A stretch of 44,916 bases of DNA, from contig JAGNEZ010000053.1 of the NCBI GenBank assembly GCA_018003015.1, forward strand, positions 1-44,916, given 5' to 3'. The position numbers and the translations under genes are program-made. Within the stretch, counting starts at the first letter, position 1. Each line of letters begins with the position of its first letter. This document shows, piece by piece, positions 9,067-18,187 of the stretch. The DNA comes from Phycisphaerae bacterium. GTDB lineage: Bacteria; Planctomycetota; Phycisphaerae; UBA1845; PWPN01. Under the pieces are notes generated by a model. The model was not told the origin of the DNA, made no database searches, and saw only the letters and a list, made by a program, of their open reading frames with translations.

Positions 9067-10809
9067 ATGGCGCACGGGCTGACTCACTGGATTCTGACCT
9101 TGCTCATCGCGACGCCGCTGGCCGGCGCGATCGCGATCGCCCTGTCGCGCGGCACGTCGGACGATCGCGTTCGGCGGCAGGCTCTCGGCTGGGCGCTGAT
9201 CACCCTGGTCCAGGCCCTGGCGGTTGTGGTGTTGTTCTACCAGGGCACGCCCGCCGACGCCTCCGCGGGATGGAAGGGCGGCCAGTTCCTGCTCAACCAG
9301 AAGCTCGCGTGGCTCAGCCATTCCAGACCGGCGGGCGGAGTGGATCTCGCCTATCACGTGGGTGTTGACGGTGTGAGCCTCTGGCTGGTCGTGCTGGCCG
9401 CACTGCTGGGGCCGCTGGCCGTCTGGGTGAGTTTCGGGGGCATTCGCGAACGAGTGCGGGAGTACTACGCCCTGCTCCTGCTGCTGGAGGCCGGGATGTT
9501 GGGCGTCTTCTGCGCCCGTGATCTCCTGTTGTTCTACGTCTTCTTCGAGTTCACGCTGATCCCGCTCTACTTCATCATCGGCATCTGGGGCGGTCCGGAT
9601 CGCCGGCGGGCGGCAGCGACCTTCTTCGTCTACACCATGACCGGCAGCGTGCTGCTGTTCGCGGGCGTGCTGTATCTGGCCTTCGCGGCCTCGGAATCAC
9701 CCGCGGTCGGTCGGTTCACCTTCGATTTGAACACGCTGTACGCCGTGGGTTCAGGACTGCCCCTCGCCACCCAGCGTTGTCTGCTGGTCGCACTGGCCGC
9801 CGGTTTCGCGATCAAGGTCCCGCTCTTTCCGCTGCACACCTGGCTTCCGCTGACGTATGGTGAGGCCCCAACGGCCGGCACGGTGCTGCTGGCCGGCGTC
9901 CTGTCCAAGCTGGGCACGTACGGTTTCCTGCGGATTGTCCTTCCCGTTCTGCCGGCCGCGACCACCGAGTCCGCTCCGTTGATCGCGGATCTGGCGATCG
10001 CAGGCATTCTCTATGCAGCCCTGATTGCCTGGATCCAGACGGATATCAAGCGGCTTGTTGCCTACTCCTCGATCTCGCACCTGGGGTTCCTGGTCCTGGG
10101 GCTGTTCAGTCTGAAGATGGCCGGCCTCACCGGCTCGCTGCTGGGCATGGTCAATCACGGTCTGGCCACCGGAGCCCTGTTTCTGCTGGTAGGGATGATC
10201 GAGGAGCGATGCGGCACGCGTCAGATCAACGAACTCGGCGGCCTGGCCCGGCGGATGCCCTGGCTGGCGTTCTTTCTGGTTTTCTTCACGCTCAGCAGCA
10301 TCGGTCTGCCCGGCCTGAACGGCTTTGTCAGCGAGTTCCTCGTCCTGCTGGGCACATTCGCGTCGCAGGCGGAGTCTGACCGGCTGCCGGGCGGACCGCT
10401 GGGGCCGGCCTTCGCGATACCCGCCGCCCTGAGCGTTGTTCTTGGCGCGATCTACATGCTCTGGCTGTGCGAGCGGGTGCTCTTCGGTCCGGCGAAGGAA
10501 GGCCCGGATCCCGCCTCGGGCACCGCCTTGACGAAGCGCGATCTTTGCCGGCGCGAGATCGCGATCCTCGCTCCCGTCGCGGTCCTTTGCGTCGTGCTCG
10601 GCGTGTGGCCCAAACCGATGATCCAGTCGATGCAGGCCGGGCTGACCACGCAGATCGTGGCCCATGTGCATGATGTCTCGCTGCCCGCGACCGCCGATTC
10701 TTCCGGCTCGAGCGAGAATGAGCCACTCCTGACCGCGGGCGATGGATGGAAGCCCCAGCCGTCCTTCGGCCGGCCCGGGGATGGTCCAGGAAGGACGGCA
10801 CCGAGATGA
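9067..10809 (+). CDS. nuoM: NADH-quinone oxidoreductase subunit M
   Basis: NuoM is a proton-pumping antiporter-like membrane subunit of complex I. The 580-residue product has the conserved glutamate in FFEFTLIPLYFIIGIWGG, the HTWLPLTYGEAPTAGTVLLAGVLSK region, and DIKRLVAYSSISHLGF, all typical of NuoM. The C-terminal 60 residues are polar and low in complexity, which makes the protein longer than E. coli NuoM (509 residues). It lies between nuoL and nuoN; its stop overlaps the nuoN start as ATGA. Confidence 0.96.
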   Translation: MAHGLTHWILTLLIATPLAGAIAIALSRGTSDDRVRRQALGWALITLVQALAVVVLFYQGTPADASAGWKGGQFLLNQKLAWLSHSRPAGGVDLAYHVGVDGVSLWLVVLAALLGPLAVWVSFGGIRERVREYYALLLLLEAGMLGVFCARDLLLFYVFFEFTLIPLYFIIGIWGGPDRRRAAATFFVYTMTGSVLLFAGVLYLAFAASESPAVGRFTFDLNTLYAVGSGLPLATQRCLLVALAAGFAIKVPLFPLHTWLPLTYGEAPTAGTVLLAGVLSKLGTYGFLRIVLPVLPAATTESAPLIADLAIAGILYAALIAWIQTDIKRLVAYSSISHLGFLVLGLFSLKMAGLTGSLLGMVNHGLATGALFLLVGMIEERCGTRQINELGGLARRMPWLAFFLVFFTLSSIGLPGLNGFVSEFLVLLGTFASQAESDRLPGGPLGPAFAIPAALSVVLGAIYMLWLCERVLFGPAKEGPDPASGTALTKRDLCRREIAILAPVAVLCVVLGVWPKPMIQSMQAGLTTQIVAHVHDVSLPATADSSGSSENEPLLTAGDGWKPQPSFGRPGDGPGRTAPR

Positions 10810-12410
10810 CGTACGGTCTCTCCATCCTGGCTCCGGAGATGCTGCTCCTGGTCGCCGCGGGGTTGGCGTTGCTGGCCGGCGTATCGGGTTCGATGCGGCT
10901 GCGGGCCGGTCCGCCGTGGATCGCGATGGCGGCGGTCGCGGCGGCCATCTGGCTGTCGCTGCAACCGTGTGCCTCGGGCGGGGCCGATCTGCCGGGTATT
11001 CGCGTTTCGGCCCTGACCTGGTATGCCCGTATCGCCGGACTGAGCGTCGGCCTGCTGGTCATGCTCGTTCACCTCCATCTGCCTTCGCCTGGCGAGAAGG
11101 GCGAGCATTTTGCCATGGTGCTTTTTGCCCTGGCCGGGCTGACGCTGGTGGCCTCGGCGGACGATCTGATCACGCTGTTCCTGGCCCTCGAGTTGGTGAG
11201 TGTGCCGACCTATGTCCTGGTTGCGGCGAGCGGTCGCGACGTTCGGGCTCACGAAGCGGGCATGAAGTACTTCTTCCTGGGATCATTGGCCGCGAGCGTT
11301 CTGGTCTACGGCTTCAGTTTCCTGTACGGAGCCTCGGGCACGTGCCGACTCTCGGGCATGGCCGGCCTGCTGGATGCTCATGATCCGCTCGTTCTGATCG
11401 GGATGGTCCTGGCCATGATGGGCCTGGCCTACAAGCTGGCCGTCATCCCCTTTCACCTCTATGCCCCGGACGTGTACCAGGGGGCGGCCGCGCCGGTGAC
11501 GGCCCTGCTGGGTTTCCTTCCGAAACTGGCCGGATTCGTGGCCCTGGTGAAGTTGCTGGCCCTGATCGCCCCGGCCGGCGGCACGCGTGCGGAGGCGTGG
11601 TGTCCGCCCGCCGGGTTGTTCTGGCTGCTGTGGTTCCTGGCGGCGGCGACCATGACGGTGGGCAACTGTCAGGCCCTCTGGCAGCGCAGCGTGAAGCGGA
11701 TGCTGGCCTGCTCGAGCATTGCCCATTCGGGGTACCTGCTGGTCGCGGTGCTGGCCGGCCCAGCCGGGGGCGGCGGGCCACTCGACGACGGGTGGTCGGC
11801 CATGTTGTTCTACGCGATCGTCTATGGCGTGCTGAACCTAGGCGTGTTTGCAGTGCTGGCGTACCTGCGGGCGGGCTCGAAGGCGGCGGAGGATCTCGAC
11901 GATCTGGCCGGCCTGGCTCGACGCTTTCCGGCTCCGGCCCTGGTCATGGCCTTGTGTCTGTTCGGTCTCATGGGTATGCCGCCGACCGGGGGCTTTCTGG
12001 GCAAGGTGTTGATCTTCGGCAGTGCTCTGTCCGCGGGTGCCGGTCATCCACATCAGGGGGCGATGATCCTGCTGGTGGTGATCGGTGTCTTGAACGCCGC
12101 GGTGGCCGCGGTGTATTACCTCCGCGTCATTGGGGCGTGCTACCTGTCGGCACCGCAAGGCGAGCTCTCGTTCGAGGCCGTGCGTTCACAGCGGCTGGGC
12201 CTGCTGGCCTGTGCGGTCGTGGTTCTCCTGCTGGGTCTTCGGCCGCATCTTCTTCTCCAACCGGCCCAGGAAGGAGCCGCGGTGGTGAGCCCTTCGAGTT
12301 CCTGCCCGACACCGGTTTTCGCTGTTCCGGGCGCACCGCCGGAGGATTCCGCCCGACCGGAAACGGTTTACACGTCCCGGTCTGAAGCCCCCTATAATGG
12401 ACCGCCGTGA
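10806..12410 (+). CDS. nuoN: NADH-quinone oxidoreductase subunit N
   Basis: NuoN is the third antiporter-like proton-pumping subunit, nearest the quinone module. The 534-residue product shows LFLALELVSVPTYVLVAAS (pump glutamate), AYKLAVIPFHLYAPDVYQGAAAPVTA (pump lysine and the DVYQGA motif diagnostic of NuoN) and SVKRMLACSSIAHSGYLL. The start is ATG 10806, overlapping the nuoM stop; the longer frame from 10746 lies inside nuoM. It is the last complex I gene of the operon. Its final codons contain a TATAAT that may serve the next gene. Confidence 0.96.
   Translation: MTYGLSILAPEMLLLVAAGLALLAGVSGSMRLRAGPPWIAMAAVAAAIWLSLQPCASGGADLPGIRVSALTWYARIAGLSVGLLVMLVHLHLPSPGEKGEHFAMVLFALAGLTLVASADDLITLFLALELVSVPTYVLVAASGRDVRAHEAGMKYFFLGSLAASVLVYGFSFLYGASGTCRLSGMAGLLDAHDPLVLIGMVLAMMGLAYKLAVIPFHLYAPDVYQGAAAPVTALLGFLPKLAGFVALVKLLALIAPAGGTRAEAWCPPAGLFWLLWFLAAATMTVGNCQALWQRSVKRMLACSSIAHSGYLLVAVLAGPAGGGGPLDDGWSAMLFYAIVYGVLNLGVFAVLAYLRAGSKAAEDLDDLAGLARRFPAPALVMALCLFGLMGMPPTGGFLGKVLIFGSALSAGAGHPHQGAMILLVVIGVLNAAVAAVYYLRVIGACYLSAPQGELSFEAVRSQRLGLLACAVVVLLLGLRPHLLLQPAQEGAAVVSPSSSCPTPVFAVPGAPPEDSARPETVYTSRSEAPYNGPP
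12367..12398 (+). promoter_or_regulatory. Possible internal promoter for msrAB inside the nuoN end
   Basis: TTTACA at 12367-12372 (5 of 6 to TTGACA) and a perfect TATAAT at 12393-12398 lie 44 bases before the msrAB ATG. The 20-bp spacer is longer than ideal, so this is a candidate only. Confidence 0.3.
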
Positions 12411-12441
12411 GCGGCGACGGATCGCGGCGGGAGGCTGAGCG

Positions 12442-13536
12442 ATGAGCGCATTGGGAGCCGTGGGTTGGCGGGGGCTGGCGGCCGTCTTGCTGACGGTGCT
12501 GGTGGCTTGGACGGTCAGCGAGGCGGGGCCGCGGGCTGCAGCGAAAGCGGCGAGCCGGCCGGCGGCCAAGGAGAGCGCGAAGAGCAAGAAGGGAAGCAAG
12601 ATGATCTACTCGGAAAGCGGATACGACCTGACCCCCCTGCCGAGGCGTCGTGTCGAGGAGTTGGCCGCCGCTCTAACGCCCGAGGAGCGTGACATTCTGC
12701 TGGCCAAGGGAACCGAGCGGCCGTTCTGCGGCGTCCTGCTGGACAACAAGGAGGAAGGGACGTACTTGTGCCGGCTGTGCGGGCTGCCGCTGTTCTCGTC
12801 GAACGCCAAGTTCCACTCCGGAACCGGCTGGCCGAGTTTCTTCCAGCCGTTTGACAAGGCTCACATTCGCGAGGTGCGCGACACCAGTCACGGGATGATC
12901 CGGATCGAGACGCTCTGTGTGCGGTGCGGATGTCACCTGGGACACGTGTTCAACGATGGTCCGAGGCCGACGGGTCTGCGTTACTGCCTGAACTCCGGGG
13001 CGTTGCGGTTTCACCGGAAGGGAGAGGAGCTGCCGCCCGAATCGCGGCCGATCGCGTTCCAGACGGCGTATTTCGCTGGTGGCTGCTTCTGGGGGATTGA
13101 GGACCGGCTGCAGCAGGTGCCGGGGGTGATCAGCGCCGTGTCGGGGTACCAGGGTGGAAAGACGCCGCACCCGACCTATCAGCAGGTTTGCGCGCACGCC
13201 ACGGGTCATGCCGAGACGGTGCGGGTGAGGTTTGATCCGAAGCAGGTGACCTATCGCCAGCTGCTCGAATGGTTCTTTCGGATCCACGACCCGACGCAGC
13301 TCAACCGTCAAGGGCCGGATGTCGGGACCCAGTACCGCTCGGCGATCTTCGCGGTCGACGACCGGCAGGCCGAGGAGGCCAGGTCGTACATTGAGGAGCT
13401 GTCGAAATCTTCGCGGTTCCGCGGCCGCAAGATCGTCACCCAGGTTGAGCCTGCCCTGCCGTTCTACGAGGCGGAGGAGTATCACCAGGACTATCACGTC
13501 AAACACGGTGGCTCGTGTCCGCTGCCGACGAATTGA
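12442..13536 (+). CDS. msrAB: Fused peptide methionine sulfoxide reductase, MsrB-MsrA
   Basis: This enzyme repairs oxidised methionine: the MsrB part reduces the R-sulfoxide and the MsrA part the S-sulfoxide. The 364-residue protein begins with a hydrophobic segment (residues 9-24) and a basic Ala/Lys linker, so it is probably exported or membrane-anchored. The MsrB domain (about 55-195) has zinc ligands Cys110, 113, 159 and 162 and the catalytic Cys182 in RYCLNS. The MsrA domain (about 205-360) has catalytic Cys215 in GCFWG plus GYQGG and TGHAE motifs. The order B then A is the reverse of the classical pilB-type fusion. It starts 31 bases after nuoN behind GGGAGGCTGAG, so it may be read with complex I, a plausible source of oxidants. 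Confidence 0.95.
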   Translation: MSALGAVGWRGLAAVLLTVLVAWTVSEAGPRAAAKAASRPAAKESAKSKKGSKMIYSESGYDLTPLPRRRVEELAAALTPEERDILLAKGTERPFCGVLLDNKEEGTYLCRLCGLPLFSSNAKFHSGTGWPSFFQPFDKAHIREVRDTSHGMIRIETLCVRCGCHLGHVFNDGPRPTGLRYCLNSGALRFHRKGEELPPESRPIAFQTAYFAGGCFWGIEDRLQQVPGVISAVSGYQGGKTPHPTYQQVCAHATGHAETVRVRFDPKQVTYRQLLEWFFRIHDPTQLNRQGPDVGTQYRSAIFAVDDRQAEEARSYIEELSKSSRFRGRKIVTQVEPALPFYEAEEYHQDYHVKHGGSCPLPTN

Positions 13537-13542
13537 GGCCGG

Positions 13543-14739
13543 CTACCAAGTCAAGCGTCCGTTCTCGGCCGGGCGGATGCCGGCCCGGACCAAGGCTTGG
13601 GCGGCCTGAGGGGCGAATCGGCCGGTGATGACCAGTGCGGCCGGTGTCTCCGGCCGGGCGGTTCGGCAGCGGTTGACGGCGTCGATGGCGGGTTGCGGGT
13701 TATAGAGGTAGTCGGCGGTTCGGACGGCGACGAGGGTATCGTCGTCGAGGACGGCGACGACGGGTGATGTGCCGGTGAGTTGGCGGATGGTTCGCCGCTG
13801 GGCGAGTTGAGCGAGCAGGACGGTCTGGTGGATGACGCCGAGGGCCTCGGCCTCATCGCGGGCCTGGGCGGCGGTGGTGACGACGGCGGCGCGTCCGGCG
13901 ACATGCTGCAGTTGGCCGAAGAACCACATGAAGACCATGCGTTGGGTGGTGGTGAAGTGAGGTTGGCGGATGAACTCGCGGGCCAGGTCCTGAGGGATGC
14001 CCATCTGGAGCAGGCGGTTCTCGATTCCGGCGTTGATCTCGTGGGGCAAGGTTGTCTGGACGGTGTGCTTGATATCGGCGGCGCCGGACAGTAAGCCTGC
14101 TCCGGGGACGGCCAGCCCGAGTGCACCGCCGGTGGCCAGTTCGCCGAGTTTCCGCCGCAGGGCCATGCTGTCGAGCATGCGTTTGAGGATTGGGTTGCTG
14201 GTTTCGGGATCGCAGCCGATCGCGGCGGCGAGCTGGCGGCGGACGAGGCTGCCCGCGCGTCGGTCGGCGGGGTCGAACTGTTCGGTGATGGCCCGTTCCA
14301 CGCCGCCTGGGGCGCGGATGAGCGTACCGGCGGGATCGGTGAGGATTTCGCCGAGGCCCTCGGTGGTTTTCCTAAGCGAGTCGACGCCGCCGCGGGCGAC
14401 ATGTGAACCGGTGTTGATGCGTTCGGCCAGTTCGACGGAGCGCATTTCCTCCAGGCGGAGGGTGAGCATGTTGAGTCCGTGGGCCTGGATGACGCCCTCG
14501 CTGGTTTGGATGCTGAACAGGTAGTACTCATCGATGAGCGGGACCTGGTCGAGGATGAGGTAGTTGCGGCCGCGAAGGGCCTGGGTTCCGAGGAGGGAGC
14601 CGGCCCGGAAGGTGGCGGTGGGTGCGGTCTTCAGGCGGGGGGAGGTCTGTTCGGCGAAGGGCGAGGACGGGCCGCACCCGGCCGTCCAGGCGGCTCCGAG
14701 GGTGAGAACAACGGTTGCGAATCGGCGGTGTGTTTGCAT
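13543..14739 (-). CDS. Putative lipoprotein of unknown function downstream of an ABC exporter
   Basis: I do not recognise the family. The 398-residue product starts with a basic, hydrophobic signal ending in TAGC with Cys22, a weak but usable lipobox. After a short Pro/Ser/Thr linker there is a soluble region with the stretch LNMLTLRLEEMRSVELAE, followed by an Ala/Gly-rich hydrophobic patch near 205-225 (GGALGLAVPGAGLLSGA) and an alpha/beta-like C-terminal half. It lies 52 bases after the membrane fusion gene on the same strand, so it is probably the fourth gene of that operon and may be an accessory envelope factor. It converges on msrAB with only 6 bases between the stops. Confidence 0.7.
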   Translation of the reverse strand: MQTHRRFATVVLTLGAAWTAGCGPSSPFAEQTSPRLKTAPTATFRAGSLLGTQALRGRNYLILDQVPLIDEYYLFSIQTSEGVIQAHGLNMLTLRLEEMRSVELAERINTGSHVARGGVDSLRKTTEGLGEILTDPAGTLIRAPGGVERAITEQFDPADRRAGSLVRRQLAAAIGCDPETSNPILKRMLDSMALRRKLGELATGGALGLAVPGAGLLSGAADIKHTVQTTLPHEINAGIENRLLQMGIPQDLAREFIRQPHFTTTQRMVFMWFFGQLQHVAGRAAVVTTAAQARDEAEALGVIHQTVLLAQLAQRRTIRQLTGTSPVVAVLDDDTLVAVRTADYLYNPQPAIDAVNRCRTARPETPAALVITGRFAPQAAQALVRAGIRPAENGRLTW

Positions 14740-14791
14740 ATCCAGCGATGCTCAACGGCCCAAGGTCAGGGCGCCCGGGCCTCGAGGGCTC

Positions 14792-15871
14792 TCACTTCGA
14801 GGCGGTGTCCGGGGCGTCATCGTCGAGGAACCAGGTGGTCATCTGCAGATCGAGGGGCAGGCTGCCGCCGTCGTCCAAGGCGATGACCACCTCCAATATC
14901 CTCGTATCAGTTCTTTCGGTCGGAGAATAGGTCCGGAAGTTCTTGCGGCCCAGGGTCTGTTCGATGTGCACGACCCGGCCGCCGAACCGGGTGGATCCGA
15001 AGGCATCGGCCGTGGCGAAGATCTGCTGGCCGAGCTTGACTTTGGCCAGGTCGGTCTCATCGACGTCGGCCCGGAGGTGGAGGACATCGCGATTGCCGAT
15101 GGAGAGTACGGGTTTACCGACTTCCGGGCCGACGGCCTCGCCGGGCTCGAGATGGCGGTAGATCACGATGCCATCGATTGGGCTTCTGACCGTGGTTTTG
15201 GCCAGGACGGTCTGGGAGACCTGGAGTTGGGTTTGGGCCTCGTCGACGGCCGCCTCGCAGACCTCGACATCCTCCTTGCTAGGGCCGGCCTCGGCCCGAT
15301 CGAAGCGGGCCTTGGCCGCGTTGGCCCGGGCGCGTGCGGCGGCGTTGTTTTCGCGGACGTTGATGAGTTCCTTGTCGGAGGTCGCGTTTTCGCGTACCAG
15401 GGACTCGACGCGTTTGAGTTCGTACTCGGCCAGGTGGACCATCGCCTCGGCCTCCTGCCACTGTTCCCGGGCGATGATGCGGTCCTCGGGGCGTTCCCAG
15501 CTTCGGAGTTTGGCCAATTGAGCCTGAGCGGCCCGGACCAAGGCTTGGCGGTGGCGGACCTGGGCCATCTGGGTATCGTTGATGAGTTCGAAGAGCGCCT
15601 GGCCGGTGGTGACGGCATCGCCGCTTTTGACGAAGATTTGCCGGATGGTGCCGGAGGCCTCGCTGAAGATCTGGAGTGTGCGTGAGGAGGGCTCGGTCAC
15701 GCCGGGGGCGCTGAACAGGAGGTGGGGATCGTGGCCGGGCCAGATGGTCTCGGGGGGGTGTGGCTGGGCCTGGCCGATGGCCGAGCGGCCGGAGCCGTAG
15801 TAGAACAGGGGGACACCGGTGGCCGCCAGGAGGCCAAAGAACACCAGACACTGTATCCAAGGCTTCTTCAC
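14792..15871 (-). CDS. HlyD/DevB-type membrane fusion protein of an ABC exporter
   Basis: Periplasmic adaptor that links an inner-membrane ABC permease to an outer-membrane channel. The 359-residue product has one N-terminal membrane segment (residues 8-26), then a biotinyl-lipoyl-like half (SGTIRQIFVKSGDAVTTGQALFEL), a long Ala/Glu/Arg-rich coiled coil at about 105-205, the second lipoyl half (TTVRSPIDGIVIYRHLEPGEAV) and a beta-barrel domain. The start is a GTG at 15871 preceded by CGAGGTG. Upstream on the same strand lie the ATPase and the permease, giving the DevC-DevA-DevB set of parts. The substrate cannot be told from sequence. Confidence 0.88.
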   Translation of the reverse strand: MKKPWIQCLVFFGLLAATGVPLFYYGSGRSAIGQAQPHPPETIWPGHDPHLLFSAPGVTEPSSRTLQIFSEASGTIRQIFVKSGDAVTTGQALFELINDTQMAQVRHRQALVRAAQAQLAKLRSWERPEDRIIAREQWQEAEAMVHLAEYELKRVESLVRENATSDKELINVRENNAAARARANAAKARFDRAEAGPSKEDVEVCEAAVDEAQTQLQVSQTVLAKTTVRSPIDGIVIYRHLEPGEAVGPEVGKPVLSIGNRDVLHLRADVDETDLAKVKLGQQIFATADAFGSTRFGGRVVHIEQTLGRKNFRTYSPTERTDTRILEVVIALDDGGSLPLDLQMTTWFLDDDAPDTASK

Positions 15872-15939
15872 AGCACACCTCGGCGATCCGTCGCGCCGTC
15901 ACTCCGGGCCGATCCGTCGGCCGGCGGTTGGCCCGCCCG

Positions 15940-16773
15940 TCAAGCGGGCATTTTAGCTGATGCCCCGCGATAGACAAGTTCGTCATCGAGGATCCGGCCG
16001 TCCCTGAGGCGGACGATTCGATCCGCCAGGGTGAACAAGCTCTGATCATGGGTCACGACGAGGACCGCGCGGTTCTGTTCGTGGGCCAGTTGTTGGAGTG
16101 TCGCGATGACCTGGGAGCCGGTGTTGGAGTCGAGGTTGCCGGTCGGTTCATCGGCGAGCACCAACTCAGCGGGGCTGGCCAGGGCCCGGGCCACGGCCAC
16201 GCGTTGCTTTTCTCCTCCGCTCATGGCCGCCGGTCGATGTCGCCAGCGGTGTTCCAAGCCCACGTGCTGGAGGAGTTCCATGGCCTGTCTGCGGGCCTGG
16301 CGTCCGGTGACGCCCTGCAGGCCGAGGGCGACCTCCACGTTCTGGACTGCATTCAGGGAGCTCAGCAGGTTGAATCCCTGGAAGATGAAGCCGATATGGC
16401 GCCGGCGAATGGCGGGCAGGGCCGCCTCGCCCAGGGCGGTGACCTCGCGGCCGAGGAGGACGATCTTTCCGCTGGTCGGCTTGAGCAACAGGCCCATGAT
16501 GGTCAGGAGGGTGGTTTTACCCGAGCCGCTGGGTCCGGCCAGCAAGGTCAGCTCGCCGCGGCGGACATGGAGGGTCACGTTTTTGAGCACCTCAACCATG
16601 CGGGTGCCTTCGAGGTAGCTCTTGTGTACCTCCTCGACCTGCAAGGCCACGTTGTCGGCGACTTCGATCACTCTGTTCAGCTCCTGAGGCACCTCGAATG
16701 TCGACTCTCCCGGCAACCAGGGGGAAGAAGACGCACGCTTTCGCCGCGGTGTGGCTGGTCGCAGGACCCGCAT
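15940..16773 (-). CDS. ABC transporter ATP-binding protein (LolD/MacB/DevA class)
   Basis: ATPase that powers the FtsX-like permease encoded just upstream. The product has Walker A GPSGSGKTT, the Q-loop in IGFIFQGFNLL, the signature MSGGEKQRVAVARAL, and Walker B with LVLADEPTGNLDS, followed by the switch histidine in VVTHDQ. This is the pattern of the LolD/MacB/DevA class. The ATG at 16773 gives 277 residues with an unusual 35-residue N-terminal extension; a GTG at residue 36 would give a more normal length. Neither start has a strong ribosome-binding site. The membrane fusion gene follows 68 bases later. Confidence 0.92.
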   Translation of the reverse strand: MRVLRPATPRRKRASSSPWLPGESTFEVPQELNRVIEVADNVALQVEEVHKSYLEGTRMVEVLKNVTLHVRRGELTLLAGPSGSGKTTLLTIMGLLLKPTSGKIVLLGREVTALGEAALPAIRRRHIGFIFQGFNLLSSLNAVQNVEVALGLQGVTGRQARRQAMELLQHVGLEHRWRHRPAAMSGGEKQRVAVARALASPAELVLADEPTGNLDSNTGSQVIATLQQLAHEQNRAVLVVTHDQSLFTLADRIVRLRDGRILDDELVYRGASAKMPA

Positions 16774-16861
16774 GCGAACCTGAATATCGGCCGGGCCGCG
16801 AGGACCGTACCGGGAGACGCCGGGGCCACACCCGAAGACGAGAAGCGGGTGGCGAACGGCG

Positions 16862-17998
16862 TTAGCTGCGGAACACGATCGCGGGTTCGAGACGGAACAC
16901 GCGAACCACGCTGCTGACGCTTGCGACCACGCACATCCCGACGGCGACCACGAGCATGACGGCCAGCAAGGCCAACGGCACTTCGACGGGCACGTTGTAC
17001 TGGGGCAAGCGGTTGCCCACGAAATGGGCGATGGCCGCTCCGCCGGCGTAGCCGATCAATCCGGTCATGATCGCCTGGCGGACGACGACGCCGGCCAAGG
17101 CGATGTTGCTCATGCCCAGGGCCTTGAGAGTACCGTACTCATGGAGGCGCTCGATGGTAGCCGAGTACATTGTCTGGCCGACGATGACGGTGCCGACGAT
17201 GAGGGAGATGGTGGCCGCGGCGATGACGCCGAGTCCCATTCCGGTGCTGATCAGCCAGTAGTAGCTGGTTTTGGCGGCGAATTCGGCGGTGGTGAAGGCG
17301 TCGACCTCGTTGACTCGCTGGAGAATGCGATCGCGGAGTTCTTCCGCGCTGAGGCCGGGCAGGGCCTTGACCAGGACATACTTGGTGGTGTCGGGGCGCA
17401 GTTTTCCGGATTCCTGAGCTCGCTTGTAGCTGGTGAAGACATAGGGGGCGAAGGTGAAGGTACCGACGCCGGAGCTGAAGCCTGCGACGCGTGCCCGGTG
17501 CCCGCCGATCTCGAGGCGGTCGTCGACGCTGAGCGGTCTTGCGGCCGAGCCGTACCGGCTCCTTTCGCGTTCGTCGATGATGATGCCGTTCTGATGGAAG
17601 ATGTCGTCTCGCTGGCCGACGGCCATGCCCCAGGGCAGGTTCAGGCGGGAGTCGGGCTCGAGGCCCACGAGGGTGACGGTAGACTGTTGTCCGTCGGGGA
17701 GCTTCCAGGGCGAGAATTGAACCACCAGGCGTTCGGCCCAGGCCACGCCGGGGACGGTGATGACCTGGTAGTATCGCCGTTCGCTGAGGGTCTCGCACTG
17801 GTCGACATTTCGGGTGCCGCACTGCATGACCCAGACGTCGGCCCCGGCGTTGTTGACCAGGCCGGCGGCGTTGTGGGTGGCGTTGGTCAGGATGCCCAGT
17901 TGGAGGGTAATAAGCACGACGGAGAACATGATGCCCACGAGTGCAAGCATCAGCTTGTGCTTGTCGTGAATCAGGTTATGGAGGGCAATCGCGGGCAT
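16862..17998 (-). CDS. FtsX/DevC-like ABC transporter permease
   Basis: Inner-membrane permease of a MacB/DevC-type exporter. The 378-residue product has one N-terminal membrane helix (about residues 17-37), a periplasmic domain of roughly 220 residues, and three C-terminal helices, the FtsX topology. The stretch EYGTLKALGMSN before the last helices is the family-typical coupling region. The ATG at 17998 was chosen over an ATG ten codons upstream because GGAAGGA lies 4-10 bases before it. As the first gene of the leftward operon it faces the large intergenic region at 18029-18913, which carries a Pho-box-like array about 190 bases upstream. Confidence 0.88.
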   Translation of the reverse strand: MPAIALHNLIHDKHKLMLALVGIMFSVVLITLQLGILTNATHNAAGLVNNAGADVWVMQCGTRNVDQCETLSERRYYQVITVPGVAWAERLVVQFSPWKLPDGQQSTVTLVGLEPDSRLNLPWGMAVGQRDDIFHQNGIIIDERERSRYGSAARPLSVDDRLEIGGHRARVAGFSSGVGTFTFAPYVFTSYKRAQESGKLRPDTTKYVLVKALPGLSAEELRDRILQRVNEVDAFTTAEFAAKTSYYWLISTGMGLGVIAAATISLIVGTVIVGQTMYSATIERLHEYGTLKALGMSNIALAGVVVRQAIMTGLIGYAGGAAIAHFVGNRLPQYNVPVEVPLALLAVMLVVAVGMCVVASVSSVVRVFRLEPAIVFRS

Positions 17999-18187
17999 AG
18001 ATCCTTCCAACCGCGCCGGCTGACACACGTGCCGCCATGCCCCGTCTCACGTCGGGGTACGACCCATTGCACCGATGAGCAGAGACGCTGGAGAGGGGTC
18101 TGTCGCGCCTGCAGACCTAATCTTCGCGGGTGGTCCCGACGGCGGGTCACCCGCTGTCCCTTCGCGGTGTAAGGGCATATCTCCGGC

